Of a stretch of DNA of 64,000 nucleotides, positions 36,751 through 46,167 are shown in pieces; position 1 is the stretch's first letter, and each line of letters starts with the position of its first letter. A model generated the notes under the pieces. It did not search any database. It worked only from the letters and a program-made list of their open reading frames with translations, and had not been told where the DNA came from. Location of the stretch: positions 39,293 to 103,292 of the forward strand of contig JAGYPA010000007.1 of assembly GCA_018399255.1 (NCBI GenBank), written 5' to 3'. This stretch comes from Spirochaetales bacterium (lineage in GTDB: Bacteria; Spirochaetota; Spirochaetia; JABMQR01). The position numbers and the translations under genes are program-made.

Positions 36751-36779
36751 TTGACAGATTTCCTGCGAATAGGTATTCT
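36751..36779 (+). promoter_or_regulatory. promoter of tRNA-Ala
   Basis: TTGACA (36751-36756), 17-nt spacer, TATTCT (36774-36779), about 67 nt before the mature tRNA 5' end. Confidence 0.75.
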
Positions 36780-36846
36780 CATCTTACTTCGCCTTTATAT
36801 GCGCATTTACTACTAAATAGCGCATGTAGAAAAGCGGAATTGTTTT

Positions 36847-36920
<74 letters not shown>

Positions 36921-36935
36921 AAAAACAAATTAAAA

Positions 36936-36972
36936 AAACAAGTCATTGTTGAACGATGACTTGTTTTTTTTT
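36936..36972 (+). terminator. Rho-independent terminator of tRNA-Ala
   Basis: AAACAAGTCAT pairs with ATGACTTGTTT around a 9-nt loop, followed by a long T-run (up to 36972). Confidence 0.93.
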
Positions 36973-37106
36973 CTCAGGCTCGATTCATTTTTGCAGCAGA
37001 CTTGCCATCCTTCAGCTTGCAGGGTAGAATGAATGCGGAAACCCGGAAGAAAGGAAACACGCCGGAAACATCAAAATGCTCCGCCGGCATCAGGGAGATG
37101 GAAATA

Positions 37107-37454
37107 ATGAAAGCACTGCGAATACTGTTAATAACATTTGTCACCGCAGGGATACTGTTAACAGCATCTTCATGTCTGGCTCTCAGTCAAAATGAAGTAA
37201 CCGGAACCCTTGTGGTTGAAAACAAATCTGATGAAGATACGATCTATTTTATCTATATCAGTAAACCTAATGAAAACAGCTGGGGAGAAGACATTCTGGA
37301 AAACAACGTGATTGATCCCGGTGAAAGCAGAATTCTCACCCTGCCGCCGGGAGCGTATGATATCCAGATAGCTAACTTCTTCAATCTTGAACTGGACAGT
37401 TATTTTAACCGGAAAATCGAAGCCGGGGAAACTACCACCATTACCTATTATTAA
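37107..37454 (+). CDS. small putative lipoprotein
   Basis: A 115-residue protein with a signal peptide and lipobox TASSC (Cys about 23), followed by a compact beta-rich domain (TGTLVVENKSDEDTIYFIYISKP..., ...LPPGAYDIQIANFFNLEL). The pattern resembles small bacterial lipoproteins with a transthyretin- or Ig-like fold; no function is known. ATG 37107 is preceded by GGGAG; the frame is open upstream to 37002 without signal-peptide features. Confidence 0.7.
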   Translation: MKALRILLITFVTAGILLTASSCLALSQNEVTGTLVVENKSDEDTIYFIYISKPNENSWGEDILENNVIDPGESRILTLPPGAYDIQIANFFNLELDSYFNRKIEAGETTTITYY

Positions 37455-37515
37455 GAAGCTGGATCCACTTTGCCGGCACTACGCTATATCAACATAAACT
37501 CAGCTTTAACAAATC

Positions 37516-37806
37516 TCATCTCAGGGGCGGCTTCCTGCCGCCCCGGGGCTTGAATATCGGATGAAAATATTTTTCCATATCAATTTTCCGGGTAATCAGC
37601 TTGATAATCAGCGTATATAAACCAAAGGATCCGCCTAGAGCAAGCAGGAAGGCGGCTATCAGCAGAAACTGAGCCAGCCCGCTGGAAGGTTCGGGAAAGA
37701 GGGCGCCGATCAGCGCTATCATCAGGATAAGCAGAACCAGCATCAGCAGAATATTGACCACTGTTGCAGCAATCATAAAAAGCACCGTGTTCATTTTTTT
37801 ATTCAT
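37516..37806 (-). CDS. small two/three-span membrane protein downstream of lspA
   Basis: A 96-residue protein with hydrophobic segments at about residues 6-38 and 44-70 and a basic C-terminus (KPRGGRKPPLR). Its start overlaps the lspA stop by 8 nt. A perfect GC hairpin (GGGGCGGC-TTCCT-GCCGCCCC, 37524-37544) lies within its last codons. The function is unknown; linkage to lspA suggests envelope biogenesis. Confidence 0.65.
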   Translation of the reverse strand: MNKKMNTVLFMIAATVVNILLMLVLLILMIALIGALFPEPSSGLAQFLLIAAFLLALGGSFGLYTLIIKLITRKIDMEKYFHPIFKPRGGRKPPLR

Positions 37807-38386
37807 TGTTTTCCCTCAAAGAAAAGATAAAAGAAATAATCAGCAAAATTCCACATACAACAATCGAAGAATCGGCAACATTGAACGTTGGAAAGCGCTC
37901 CATACCGAAAAGCCCATAGAATTTGACGTCAACAAAATCGATAACCAGCCCTGACCTGAAAATGCGGTCAATCAGATTCCCGAGGCCTCCTCCGACAACT
38001 CCGGCTATCAGCCACCGCTGAAAAAGCGCAAACTCACTGCTTCGCAATACATACACAATAATGGTACCGATCAGGATTACCGGCAGCACGATAAACAGCA
38101 CCAACCGGACAGTATCGGGAAGCCCGGAACCCATACTGAAAGCGACAGCATTGTTCCTCACATGGATAATACGCAGAAAATCACCGGCAAAGACCCGAAA
38201 ACCGATAGTGTTCGGGGGGATCGTGCTGACAATCCAGTACTTTGTCACCTGGTCAGCTGCTATAATTATTATTGAAAGAATAAATGGTATCGCCTTGCTT
38301 TTTGCCGTCATCCCTGCCTCACCGTTCGTCACACCGCCCCCCGCCTTACCGTTTCCAGCCAGCTGATCCTGCTTTTCATCTCTCAT
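37799..38386 (-). CDS. lspA: lipoprotein signal peptidase (signal peptidase II)
   Basis: A 195-residue inner-membrane aspartyl protease that cleaves prolipoproteins. Catalytic Asps lie in GNLIDRI and FNVADSSI; four membrane spans are visible, plus an N-terminal AADQVTKYWIV segment. The N-terminal 30 residues before the first span are unusually long and polar. ATG 38386 is preferred over a TTG at 38413; it overlaps the 3' end region of the Nif3-like gene by a gap of 4 nt. Matches the many lipoproteins in the window. Confidence 0.95.
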   Translation of the reverse strand: MRDEKQDQLAGNGKAGGGVTNGEAGMTAKSKAIPFILSIIIIAADQVTKYWIVSTIPPNTIGFRVFAGDFLRIIHVRNNAVAFSMGSGLPDTVRLVLFIVLPVILIGTIIVYVLRSSEFALFQRWLIAGVVGGGLGNLIDRIFRSGLVIDFVDVKFYGLFGMERFPTFNVADSSIVVCGILLIISFIFSLRENNE

Positions 38387-38390
38387 TTGC

Positions 38391-39152
38391 CTATAATCCT
38401 GTTGGATGATCAATAAAACAGGTTTCGAGCCCTGTCTCCCGGGCTATCCGTTCTGCCAGAAGTTTTGGCCCGAAAGTCTCGGTAAAATAATGACCGGCAG
38501 CAACCATGTGTATGCCCGCCTCGAGGCATGCATGATAGACCTGATGTGACGGTTCTCCGGTAATATACATATCCAGTTTTTTATCGATGGCTTCCAGCAC
38601 ATCATCGGCGGCTCCCCCGGACACTACGCCAATACTCCGGACAACCGGAGGACCAAAGGGAAGTACTGAGACAGCATCCTCATCCTGAATTCCCAGACGG
38701 GTCAGGATGCTTTCTACGGTTTCCGGTCGGGGCAGCTCACCCCGCATGCCGATCATAACACCATGATACTCGCCGAACGGCTCAATGTTGATCAAGCCAA
38801 GTTTTCCGGCCAGGCCTGCATTATTGCCAATCTCAGGATGGGCATCAAGCGGCAGGTGCGATGCATACAGAGCCAGGTCATGCTCAACAAGATACGCGAG
38901 ACGGGCATAATGAGCCCCGGTAACCGCCAGCGGCTTTCCCCAGAACAGCCCATGGTGGACGATCAGCATATCGGCGCCCGCCTCTGCCGCCCCCTGAAAG
39001 CTCTCCATGCAGGCATCAACCGCAAAGGCCGCTTTCGTCACCTCTTCCGATCTCCTGCCCACCTGCAGCCCGTTCATGGAATTGTCAGCCCGGGAAAAAT
39101 CCCCCGGAGAAAGAATCTCGTTCAGCGCATCCAATAATAACTCAATTTTCAT
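38391..39152 (-). CDS. Nif3-like dinuclear metal centre protein
   Basis: A protein of about 253 residues of the NIF3/YbgI family (GTP cyclohydrolase I type 2-like fold). The metal ligands are seen in IVHHGLFWG, YASHLPLDAHPEIGNN and the C-terminal GHYFTE. The function of the family is unsettled. ATG 39152 fits the family start (MKIELLLDALNEIL); another ATG at 39179 is possible, and neither has a clear Shine-Dalgarno. First gene of a Nif3-lspA-small membrane protein unit. Confidence 0.9.
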   Translation of the reverse strand: MKIELLLDALNEILSPGDFSRADNSMNGLQVGRRSEEVTKAAFAVDACMESFQGAAEAGADMLIVHHGLFWGKPLAVTGAHYARLAYLVEHDLALYASHLPLDAHPEIGNNAGLAGKLGLINIEPFGEYHGVMIGMRGELPRPETVESILTRLGIQDEDAVSVLPFGPPVVRSIGVVSGGAADDVLEAIDKKLDMYITGEPSHQVYHACLEAGIHMVAAGHYFTETFGPKLLAERIARETGLETCFIDHPTGL

Positions 39153-39304
39153 ATAAGCAGTATAAAGACAAAACTTCATTATGAGAAGAGAGAAAAAAAA
39201 CCCGAAAACCCGATTATTGTATAATCAGGTCAAAACCTGACACCTCCCTTACACCAGCTGCGGCATCTTGACACCTGCCCCCGCCAATCATATAGTAAGG
39301 CACC

Positions 39305-41395
39305 ATGGCTGATCTCACCTTTACCATAACTGCAATGACCGCCGACGAGGCGTCATTTTCCTACGATACCGATCGTATCGAACGGTGCCGTCCGACATCC
39401 TTCCTCGGCGAAATTATCGGACAGCCGCGTGCTGTCCGGGCATTATCTATGGGCCTCGACATTCCAGGCAAGGGATACAACATTTTCGTATCGGGCGAAC
39501 CGGGAACCGGGAGGATGACCGCTATCCGCATGATGCTTAAAACCCGTCCGCTCCCTCCCGATCTGAAGGACATTCTCTACATCCATAACTTCCTGCGTCC
39601 CGAAATCCCGACGCTTCTCCTGCTTGATCCCGGTGAAGGACAGATGTTCCTTCAGGCAATGAAAACCCTCGTAAGGAGAATGAGAGAAGAGGTTATTCTT
39701 CAGCTCACAGCCTGCACGGGAGAGACAGGCGACAAATGCATCGTCAACCCTGACCAGCTCTCCGAAGCTTTGACAGAAGATTTTCAGGATATCCGCACCG
39801 CTTTCCCGCATCCGACAATCAATACATACCTTGATGATGTTCTGGAAGACCTGGTGGAATACTCCTTTATCTTTTCTGGAGTCGATACCGATACCGTAAA
39901 AAGTGCACAGTTCTTTCTCCGCTATTCAGTTAACCTGCTTGTCGACCACAGCGGTACCGTCTCGGCACCGACAGTCTATGAAAATCACCCGACCTTCTCC
40001 ACCCTGTTCGGTTCGATCGACGACAAAGGCGACAGCCGGGATGAAAACAGCCTGCCGTTTCTGTCAATTCACGGGGGTTCCTTTCTCGAAGCCTCAGGCG
40101 GCTATCTGATTGTCAATCTTGTTGATCTGCTCCAGGAGGAAGGTCTGTGGGACCATCTGAAAAGGACCATCAAAAACGGTATGGTGACCATGCAGAACTC
40201 GGCTGGCTCGCATCAGCGTAATCCCGGCGGCATCAAGCCCGAACCGATTCCCGTCAATCTTAAGATTATCGCTCTCGGCAACGAGGAGCTGTATGACTAT
40301 CTCTTTATTGAGGATGATGATTTCTACAAGCTTTTCAAAATTAATGCCGAATTTGATTTCTCGATGCCGGCTACCGATGAGAATATCGGAAACTACATCG
40401 GCTTCATTCAAATGGTTGTCGATGATGAAAAGCTGCTTCCGGTCGACATTGCCGCAGCAGCTGAAATTCTGCGGTTCGGCTCCGTCCTGGTTGAGCAGAG
40501 AAATGAACTCAGCACCCAGTTTTCGCTCATTGCCGACCTGCTCAGGGAAGCTCATTACTGGGCCGTTAAAGAGGGTGCACAGAGGATCGACAGAAAAATC
40601 ATAAAACGCGCCTTACGGGAACGCGATTATCTGGCAGGGCTGCCGGAATCAAAAATAATCGAGCAGATCATATCCGGCGAAATGCTGATCCAGCTCGAAG
40701 GCTCCCGGCTCGGTATGGTCAATGCCCTCGCAGTGCTTGACCGGGGAACTTACAGTTTCGGTATCCCGGCAGTAATATCGGCCACTGTCGCCCCCGGAAC
40801 CGAAGGAATTGTAAATATTGAGCATGAGGCCGGACTCTCCGGAGAAATTCATGATAAAGGGCTGCTGATTCTTGAAGGCTATCTGCGAAAAATGTATGCC
40901 CGTAATTTCCCGCTCTCCATCTATTCCGGTATCTGCTTTGAGCAATCCTACGCCGAGGTTGACGGAGATTCCGCATCTTCGAGCGAACTCTACGCCCTGC
41001 TCTCATCCATCGGAAACATTCCTGTACGGCAGGATATAGCGGTTACCGGTTCGGTCAACCAGATGGGAGAGATTCAGCCGGTCGGAGGCATCAACGAAAA
41101 AATCACCGGATTCTTTGCCATTTGCAGCAGGAAAGGGCTTACCGGGCGTCAGGGGGTTATTATTCCTCGCCTGAATATCCGGAATCTTCTGCTTCCCGAT
41201 GAAATTATCGATGCAGTCCGCCGCAGAATGTTCAATATCTACCCGATTGAACACATCGATGAAGGCATGCAGGTCCTCTCCTCCCGGCCCGCCGGAATGC
41301 GAAACACCAAAGGAGTGTTCCCGGTAAACACCATCAACCGCCTGGTGGAAGACAAGCTCAAACGGCTCTATGAGATTTCCCGCCAGCAAAACTGA
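39305..41395 (+). CDS. Lon-like ATP-dependent protease (AAA_32 plus Lon proteolytic domain)
   Basis: A 696-residue protein. An N-terminal AAA_32-type ATPase whose Walker A ends in Arg (SGEPGTGRMT, about residues 61-70), as is usual in this family, is followed by a Lon-type Ser/Lys peptidase domain with the catalytic Ser in DGDSASSSE (about 560) and Lys in GGINEKITGF (about 600). It lacks the Lon N-terminal substrate domain. Such proteins are LonB/LonC-like; targets are unknown. A hairpin (GCTGTCTG/CAGACAGC, about 41400-41429) follows the stop. Confidence 0.9.
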   Translation: MADLTFTITAMTADEASFSYDTDRIERCRPTSFLGEIIGQPRAVRALSMGLDIPGKGYNIFVSGEPGTGRMTAIRMMLKTRPLPPDLKDILYIHNFLRPEIPTLLLLDPGEGQMFLQAMKTLVRRMREEVILQLTACTGETGDKCIVNPDQLSEALTEDFQDIRTAFPHPTINTYLDDVLEDLVEYSFIFSGVDTDTVKSAQFFLRYSVNLLVDHSGTVSAPTVYENHPTFSTLFGSIDDKGDSRDENSLPFLSIHGGSFLEASGGYLIVNLVDLLQEEGLWDHLKRTIKNGMVTMQNSAGSHQRNPGGIKPEPIPVNLKIIALGNEELYDYLFIEDDDFYKLFKINAEFDFSMPATDENIGNYIGFIQMVVDDEKLLPVDIAAAAEILRFGSVLVEQRNELSTQFSLIADLLREAHYWAVKEGAQRIDRKIIKRALRERDYLAGLPESKIIEQIISGEMLIQLEGSRLGMVNALAVLDRGTYSFGIPAVISATVAPGTEGIVNIEHEAGLSGEIHDKGLLILEGYLRKMYARNFPLSIYSGICFEQSYAEVDGDSASSSELYALLSSIGNIPVRQDIAVTGSVNQMGEIQPVGGINEKITGFFAICSRKGLTGRQGVIIPRLNIRNLLLPDEIIDAVRRRMFNIYPIEHIDEGMQVLSSRPAGMRNTKGVFPVNTINRLVEDKLKRLYEISRQQN

Positions 41396-41487
41396 TGCGC
41401 TGTCTGAAGTGACGCACATCGCAGACAGCCCGCTTGCCCGGTTGTTCTGCTGTTCGAAAAATCCTGAATTTACGTGCAAAAATATTC

Positions 41488-41516
41488 TTGACACTTTTCT
41501 TTTATATTACTATTTT
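41488..41516 (+). promoter_or_regulatory. promoter of the glutaredoxin-like gene
   Basis: TTGACA (41488-41493), 17-nt spacer, TATTTT (41511-41516), 32 nt before the ATG with AAGGAGG between. Confidence 0.8.
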
Positions 41517-41548
41517 ACTAATGTATTTCATACATAAGGAGGCCACTG

Positions 41549-41779
41549 ATGGCTGTTACTATCTATACAACCCCTACCTGCGGGTATTGCAATATGGCGA
41601 AATCCTGGTTCAGACAGAAAAACATTTCTTTTACTGAGCATAATGTCGCTGCCAATATGGCAAAAGCCCAGGAAATGGTCAAAAAATCGGGCCAGATGGG
41701 TGTTCCCGTAATTGATGTTCACGGGCAGGTAATAATTGGCTTTAACCAGCCGGCTATAGAGCGCGCCCTGAAACGCTAG
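41549..41779 (+). CDS. glutaredoxin-like protein (NrdH/GrxC-type)
   Basis: A 76-residue thioredoxin-fold redox protein. Active site CGYC (residues 11-14), the cis-Pro segment MGVPVIDV and the C-terminal GF-N segment of glutaredoxins. It probably passes electrons to a reductase client; the electron donor is not visible. It has its own promoter and terminator. Confidence 0.92.
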   Translation: MAVTIYTTPTCGYCNMAKSWFRQKNISFTEHNVAANMAKAQEMVKKSGQMGVPVIDVHGQVIIGFNQPAIERALKR

Positions 41780-41844
41780 CCGATACTGCGTCAGCATATC
41801 CTCCGGGATACCGCGGTATCCCGGCTACCGCGACAGATAAGCAG

Positions 41845-41898
41845 AAAAAGACTCGAAACGTACAAAAAGGTACATTGCACGGTACTTCGAGTCTTTTT
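41845..41898. terminator. terminator after the glutaredoxin gene (bidirectional)
   Basis: AAAAAGACTCGAA (41845-41857) pairs with TTCGAGTCTTTTT (41886-41898) with an inner GTAC/GTAC stem; T-runs appear on both strands, so it likely also ends the GH4 gene. Confidence 0.88.
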
Positions 41899-41924
41899 TT
41901 ATTGCAAAGGCAATCTCAAAATAA

Positions 41925-43280
41925 TCAGCGAATGTACCCCAGCCATTTTTTCTGCCTGTCCAGCATAACATCCACTAGTTCTTCAAGCCTCCGCCACTCG
42001 GTTACCAGAGGGTTTACCAGCAAAGCCTGTAATACCAGTTCACGGCTGCCCGTCAGGGCAGCTTCAGCAGTAAGATCATATACCCCGGTATAGTTGCGAA
42101 GTAAGGCGGCAAACCCTTTCGGATAATCCGGAAATTCCAGACCCCGGGCGCCATTGCTGCCGATCAGCGCAGGAACCTCCACCGCAACATCTTCAGGAAG
42201 TCCGGGAATCAACCCTCTGTTGGGAAGGTTCACAGCCTCCTCAACATACTGCCGATCCTCGAGTATTCCTTCGACTATCGTAACCCCTTTCTCATGCCTG
42301 TTCCCCGATATCGTCGGTGCGACTTGAGACAAAGCCTGCCGGTACAACGCATAAAAATCTATAATCCCCTTGTGATCGACCGCATCGTACGCCCAGGATA
42401 TGTACTCACCCAGATGGCTGTCCACCGTTATCGGAAGCAGATTGAATTTTTCCAGAATTACCCGGAAGAGGCCTCTGTCCGCCCAGGGTTTGGCTGAGGT
42501 CACCTCTGTCAGGAGACGTTCCCGGGCACCTTCGGTTTCCGGAATCTTTCCCGTCTTCTTGACATACTCCCAGATGGCACTATAGCCTGGCTCTTTCTCG
42601 AAAAACCCTGGAGCCTTGGCAAGAATATCCGGATAGGCATCCCTGCCGCTGTCGCGATATGCAGCTTTCACCAGAACACTGAAATGATTGAGCCCGGCAG
42701 CCTGAAGTTCCAGATTATCATACGGAGTTCCGAGGATTGTCGGCAGATATCGTTCAAGGGATGCAACCTCATGGCACATCCCGTAAAACTTGATATCTGG
42801 ATATTTTCTGTAGACAGCGGTAGTTATGGCTGTCATGGGATTAGAATAGCAGAAAATGTGCGCATCAGGACAGATTTTCTGCGCATCTCCGCAGATTTCC
42901 AGTATGGGCGGAATAATACGAAGGGCATGGAAAAGCCCTCCGGGACCACCGTTCTCCCCATAGACCTGACGGATGCCATACTGCTGCGGAACATTCCAAT
43001 CCTCATCCCACAAGGCAAACCGGTCTCCCACCTCGATCGAAATAAAAATAAAATCGGCTCCTGCAAGGGCTGTCTCCCTGTCTACGGTGGCAGTAACCGT
43101 GAACGGCAGCTTATGCTCTGCCGCATAGGCCTCCGCGGTTTCATGGACAACCTTCAGTGCCTGGGGATTGATATCCATCAAGGCTATCTCCGCCCCTTCC
43201 AGAATCGAACTGCGAAAAAAATCACCTAGCATGCCGTACCCGAACTGGGCACTGCCTGCCCCGAAAAGGGTTATTTTCAT
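41925..43280 (-). CDS. GH4 family glycosidase with CHEV motif (alpha-galacturonidase candidate)
   Basis: A 451-residue NAD/Mn-dependent GH4 hydrolase. N-terminal GAGSAQFG Rossmann motif, CYSNPMTAIT, and the metal/substrate motif CHEV (GMCHEVASLE, about residue 167), then AAGLNHFSVL. In GH4 the CHxV motif differs by substrate; CHEV was described for alpha-galacturonidases (LplD, TM0752). The reaction would release galacturonate from pectic fragments; inferred. It has no adjacent transporter. ATG 43280; the 160 nt upstream hold no gene. Confidence 0.88.
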   Translation of the reverse strand: MKITLFGAGSAQFGYGMLGDFFRSSILEGAEIALMDINPQALKVVHETAEAYAAEHKLPFTVTATVDRETALAGADFIFISIEVGDRFALWDEDWNVPQQYGIRQVYGENGGPGGLFHALRIIPPILEICGDAQKICPDAHIFCYSNPMTAITTAVYRKYPDIKFYGMCHEVASLERYLPTILGTPYDNLELQAAGLNHFSVLVKAAYRDSGRDAYPDILAKAPGFFEKEPGYSAIWEYVKKTGKIPETEGARERLLTEVTSAKPWADRGLFRVILEKFNLLPITVDSHLGEYISWAYDAVDHKGIIDFYALYRQALSQVAPTISGNRHEKGVTIVEGILEDRQYVEEAVNLPNRGLIPGLPEDVAVEVPALIGSNGARGLEFPDYPKGFAALLRNYTGVYDLTAEAALTGSRELVLQALLVNPLVTEWRRLEELVDVMLDRQKKWLGYIR

Positions 43281-43441
43281 AGAAGCTTCTCCTGCAGCAT
43301 CAGCCTGAAAATGAAAGGTATCAGAACTGAGCCCTGTTTTATGTTATATTATGACAACCTCAAACTGAAATTGCTGTTTTTATCATACTCCTTACCCTGC
43401 TTATTATCCACAGCTCACTATATCACAACCTGAAAAAACCG

Positions 43442-44290
43442 TTAATCCCGGATTATCGCGCGAATCCACTGATTCATGAGGATGCCGAAAGCTACCGCAA
43501 GATTGAGTGATCCCTTACTGCCATAGATAGGGATGGTGACCCGTCCCAGATCTCCATCGGCAAGACGCAGCGCTTCCGGACTCACTCCCATCTCTTCCGA
43601 ACCTACAATAACCGTACCTGTATGGGGAAATACAAACTGATGGATGGGAATTCCTCCCGATTCGAGGGCAAATATCGGCCCCCGTGCCTTCAGCGCCGAT
43701 ACATCAGTCTGTTCCCAGGCCATAATGCTGTCAGCCCCCATTGCTGTACGTCGGGCTCTGGGATGGGATGGATCAGCTGTTTCCGGGGACAGCAGAACAC
43801 TGTCGCAGCAGAACGATTCGGCGGTCCGGAACACTGCTCCCACATTGAATGGTGAACGCACATGATCGAGATACGGGCGGACAGGATAGATCTGACGAAA
43901 ACGTGCATCAGGTTTCAGCCCATCCTGGACCTGATCCTGAATTCTCCGGAGAGGAAGATCCCAGTCTGCAGCGGTTGTTCCCAGGTAAGTCATGATGCGG
44001 TAATATATATCGTCACAAGTCCAGGCCAGCTCCTGAACCGGCTGATTCCTGAGCAGCTCCATTTTTTCTGAGAAAAATGGTATCAGATCTGAACGGTTTG
44101 GCAGATCTGGAGTATCGTTCTGACCAGCAATTGCCACCGCCGCAATCGTCAGCACCCCGATCAGGTAATTCCGCTTTTCGGCAGTTATCCCCTCAGTAAG
44201 AACAGCGATGCCGGCTTCACGAAACAGGTACCCGCATTTTCGCAGCCGGGTCGAGGGCTTAAGACTGGCTAATTTTTTCAGCGTTATCAC
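43442..44290 (-). CDS. TrmH/SpoU family RNA methyltransferase
   Basis: A 282-residue SPOUT-class 2'-O-methyltransferase. The three knot motifs are SPFNVGAVFRTAE (about residue 147), VGSEEMGVSPEAL (about 227) and IPIYGSKGSLNLAVAFGILMN (about 254). The N-terminal 120 residues are not typical of TrmH and are of unknown role. The specific RNA target cannot be read. The start overlaps the rsmI stop by 4 nt. Confidence 0.88.
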   Translation of the reverse strand: MITLKKLASLKPSTRLRKCGYLFREAGIAVLTEGITAEKRNYLIGVLTIAAVAIAGQNDTPDLPNRSDLIPFFSEKMELLRNQPVQELAWTCDDIYYRIMTYLGTTAADWDLPLRRIQDQVQDGLKPDARFRQIYPVRPYLDHVRSPFNVGAVFRTAESFCCDSVLLSPETADPSHPRARRTAMGADSIMAWEQTDVSALKARGPIFALESGGIPIHQFVFPHTGTVIVGSEEMGVSPEALRLADGDLGRVTIPIYGSKGSLNLAVAFGILMNQWIRAIIRD

Positions 44291-45009
44291 CAGTCCGGTG
44301 CTCCTTCGTCCGCAGCGCTCTTTTTCATACGCACCCGCTTTTCCGGCGAAACCAGCAGGACAAACTCCCCTTTAATCGACTGGCGCTGGCTGAAATCGGC
44401 AAAAACCTCTTCTGAAGTCCCCTCAACCAGCTCTTCGTACATCTTGGTAAGTTCCCTGCCGACAAGTACCGTGCGCCCGGGTGCCAGGCCGGCCATATCG
44501 TCCAGAAGCTTCACGATCCTGAACGGTGACTCATAGAGAACGAACGCTTCGCCGCGATCCAGCAGCTGCTGCAGACGCGTACGCCGCTTACCGCCTTTGG
44601 GACTAAGAAAGCCGTCAAACAAAATTGATCCCCCCGTGTATCCGGATACGCTGCAGAGAGCCGAAAAGGCCGAAGCACCCGGAACAGGAACTACGGAAAA
44701 TCCGGCATCACGTACCATGCGGACCAGCCGCGTTCCCGGATCGCTGATCCCCGGCGTACCGGCATCACTTACATAGGCAACATCCTTCCCTTCCTCGAGA
44801 AGCATAATAATTCCTTTGGCTGACTGTTCCTCGTTTTTGGCATGGGTGGCAATCAGACGCGCCGTTATTTCAAAATGCGTCAGGAGCTTCCGGGTATGCC
44901 GGGTATCTTCGCAGGCAACGACATCCACTTCCTTCAGAATGCGGAGCGCGCGCAGGGTAATATCTTCCAGATTGCCAATCGGCGTGGCAACCATGAACAG
45001 ACTGCTCAT
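44287..45009 (-). CDS. rsmI: 16S rRNA (cytidine-1402-2'-O)-methyltransferase RsmI
   Basis: A 240-residue enzyme that methylates C1402 in the ribosomal P-site region, of the tetrapyrrole-methylase fold. VATPIGNLEDITLRAL, CEDTRHTRKLL and VSDAGTPGISDPG are diagnostic. It ends adjacent to the pspF start side (the two genes abut at 45009/45010) and is coupled to the TrmH gene by a 4-nt overlap. Confidence 0.95.
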   Translation of the reverse strand: MSSLFMVATPIGNLEDITLRALRILKEVDVVACEDTRHTRKLLTHFEITARLIATHAKNEEQSAKGIIMLLEEGKDVAYVSDAGTPGISDPGTRLVRMVRDAGFSVVPVPGASAFSALCSVSGYTGGSILFDGFLSPKGGKRRTRLQQLLDRGEAFVLYESPFRIVKLLDDMAGLAPGRTVLVGRELTKMYEELVEGTSEEVFADFSQRQSIKGEFVLLVSPEKRVRMKKSAADEGAPDW

Positions 45010-46035
45010 CTAATAATCCTCTTTGCCCAGCTGGGGCTTATATTTACGATAGAGTCCGCGAAACTGGTCATAGGTCAGCCCTATCTTTTCTGCGGCAATT
45101 TTCTGACTGCCGCCGGCCGCATTCAAGGCCCGTTTGACAAAGGTAATTTCCAGCAGTTCGCGGGCTTCATTGTATCCATCCAGCGGCAGCGTCATAAACT
45201 GAGAAGTATCCAGAGTCTCCCTGCTGCCTGCCTCCGGTTCCGCCGGCTGAAAGGGATTGAAAAACGGATCAAGGGTGATCTCGGTAATCACCGTATCCCT
45301 GGTTCGATACACGGCCCGTTCAACTGTATTTTTCAGTTCCCGGACATTTCCCGGCCAGCCGTAAGCCAGCATCTGCTCCGCAATCTCAGGACTGAACTCA
45401 GGAATATCCTCCCGCCCCAGCTCATAAGCCATACGGGAAGCAAAATGCTGGGCAAGCAGGATAATGTCATCACCTCGCGTTCTCAGCGGCGGCATAAACA
45501 GGACCTCGAAAGAGAGCCGGTCGAGCAGGTCCTGCTTGAACCTGTGCTCCTTGCAGAGCGCCGGCAAATCGGCATTTGTTGCCCCGACAATCCTGACATC
45601 CACCTCAAAGGTTCGGGAACTGCCCACCCGCTCAAAGGTTCTATACTCGACAACCCGGAGAATCTTTTCCTGTACTTCCAGGGGAATCAGCCCGATCTCA
45701 TCCAGGAACAACGTTCCGCCGTCAGCCTCCTCAAAACGCCCTTTTCTGGCTTTGGATGCCCCGGTAAAGGCCCCCGCTTCATGCCCGAAAAGCTCGGTCT
45801 CGATCAGACTGGGCGGCAGGGCCGCACAATTGATAGTAATGAAAGGTTCCTGCCATCGTCCCGAGAGAAAATGGAGACGGGAAGCAGCCATTTCCTTGCC
45901 GCTGCCCCGTTCGCCAATAACCAGAATGGGGCGGTCGACAACGGCTGCACGACTTATTTTCTGCTGAAAATCAAGGAATACTTCTGAATCACCAAGCGTC
46001 TCGTTCAGCCGTCGCTCCGGTTGTGAGTCTGCCAT
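45010..46035 (-). CDS. pspF: sigma-54-dependent activator, PspF-like
   Basis: A 341-residue bacterial enhancer-binding protein without an N-terminal receiver domain. Walker A GERGSGKE (about residue 41), the sigma-54 contact loop GAFTGA (about 92), Walker B GGTLFLDEIG, a sensor R-loop and a C-terminal Fis-type HTH (GGSQKIAAEKIGLTYDQFRGLYRKY). This is the architecture of PspF, which is held inactive by PspA. It is divergent from pspA, with UAS and a sigma-54 promoter between them. Confidence 0.92.
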   Translation of the reverse strand: MADSQPERRLNETLGDSEVFLDFQQKISRAAVVDRPILVIGERGSGKEMAASRLHFLSGRWQEPFITINCAALPPSLIETELFGHEAGAFTGASKARKGRFEEADGGTLFLDEIGLIPLEVQEKILRVVEYRTFERVGSSRTFEVDVRIVGATNADLPALCKEHRFKQDLLDRLSFEVLFMPPLRTRGDDIILLAQHFASRMAYELGREDIPEFSPEIAEQMLAYGWPGNVRELKNTVERAVYRTRDTVITEITLDPFFNPFQPAEPEAGSRETLDTSQFMTLPLDGYNEARELLEITFVKRALNAAGGSQKIAAEKIGLTYDQFRGLYRKYKPQLGKEDY

Positions 46036-46061
46036 ACGCTATGCCGCCTCCTGCATAATTT

Positions 46062-46094
46062 GGTATATTATACCTGCTGACGGCAAAATATACC
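46062..46094. promoter_or_regulatory. candidate PspF enhancer site (UAS)
   Basis: GGTATATT (46062-46069) and AATATACC (46087-46094) form an inverted repeat, overlapping a smaller perfect palindrome GGTATA-T-TATACC (46062-46074). It lies about 75-108 nt upstream of the -24 GG of the pspA promoter, the usual distance for a UAS. It also sits just 27 nt before the pspF start, allowing autoregulation. Confidence 0.6.
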
Positions 46095-46167
46095 ACCAGG
46101 ATCGTAAAAAAGTGCAACAACCCCGCCTGCAGCCCTTCTAGATGTATATTTTATGGTGATTTATAAG

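Noticed and set aside
44842..45987. Long plus-strand frame opposite rsmI and pspF
   Set aside because: Both minus-strand genes are unmistakable; the antisense frame has no family features.
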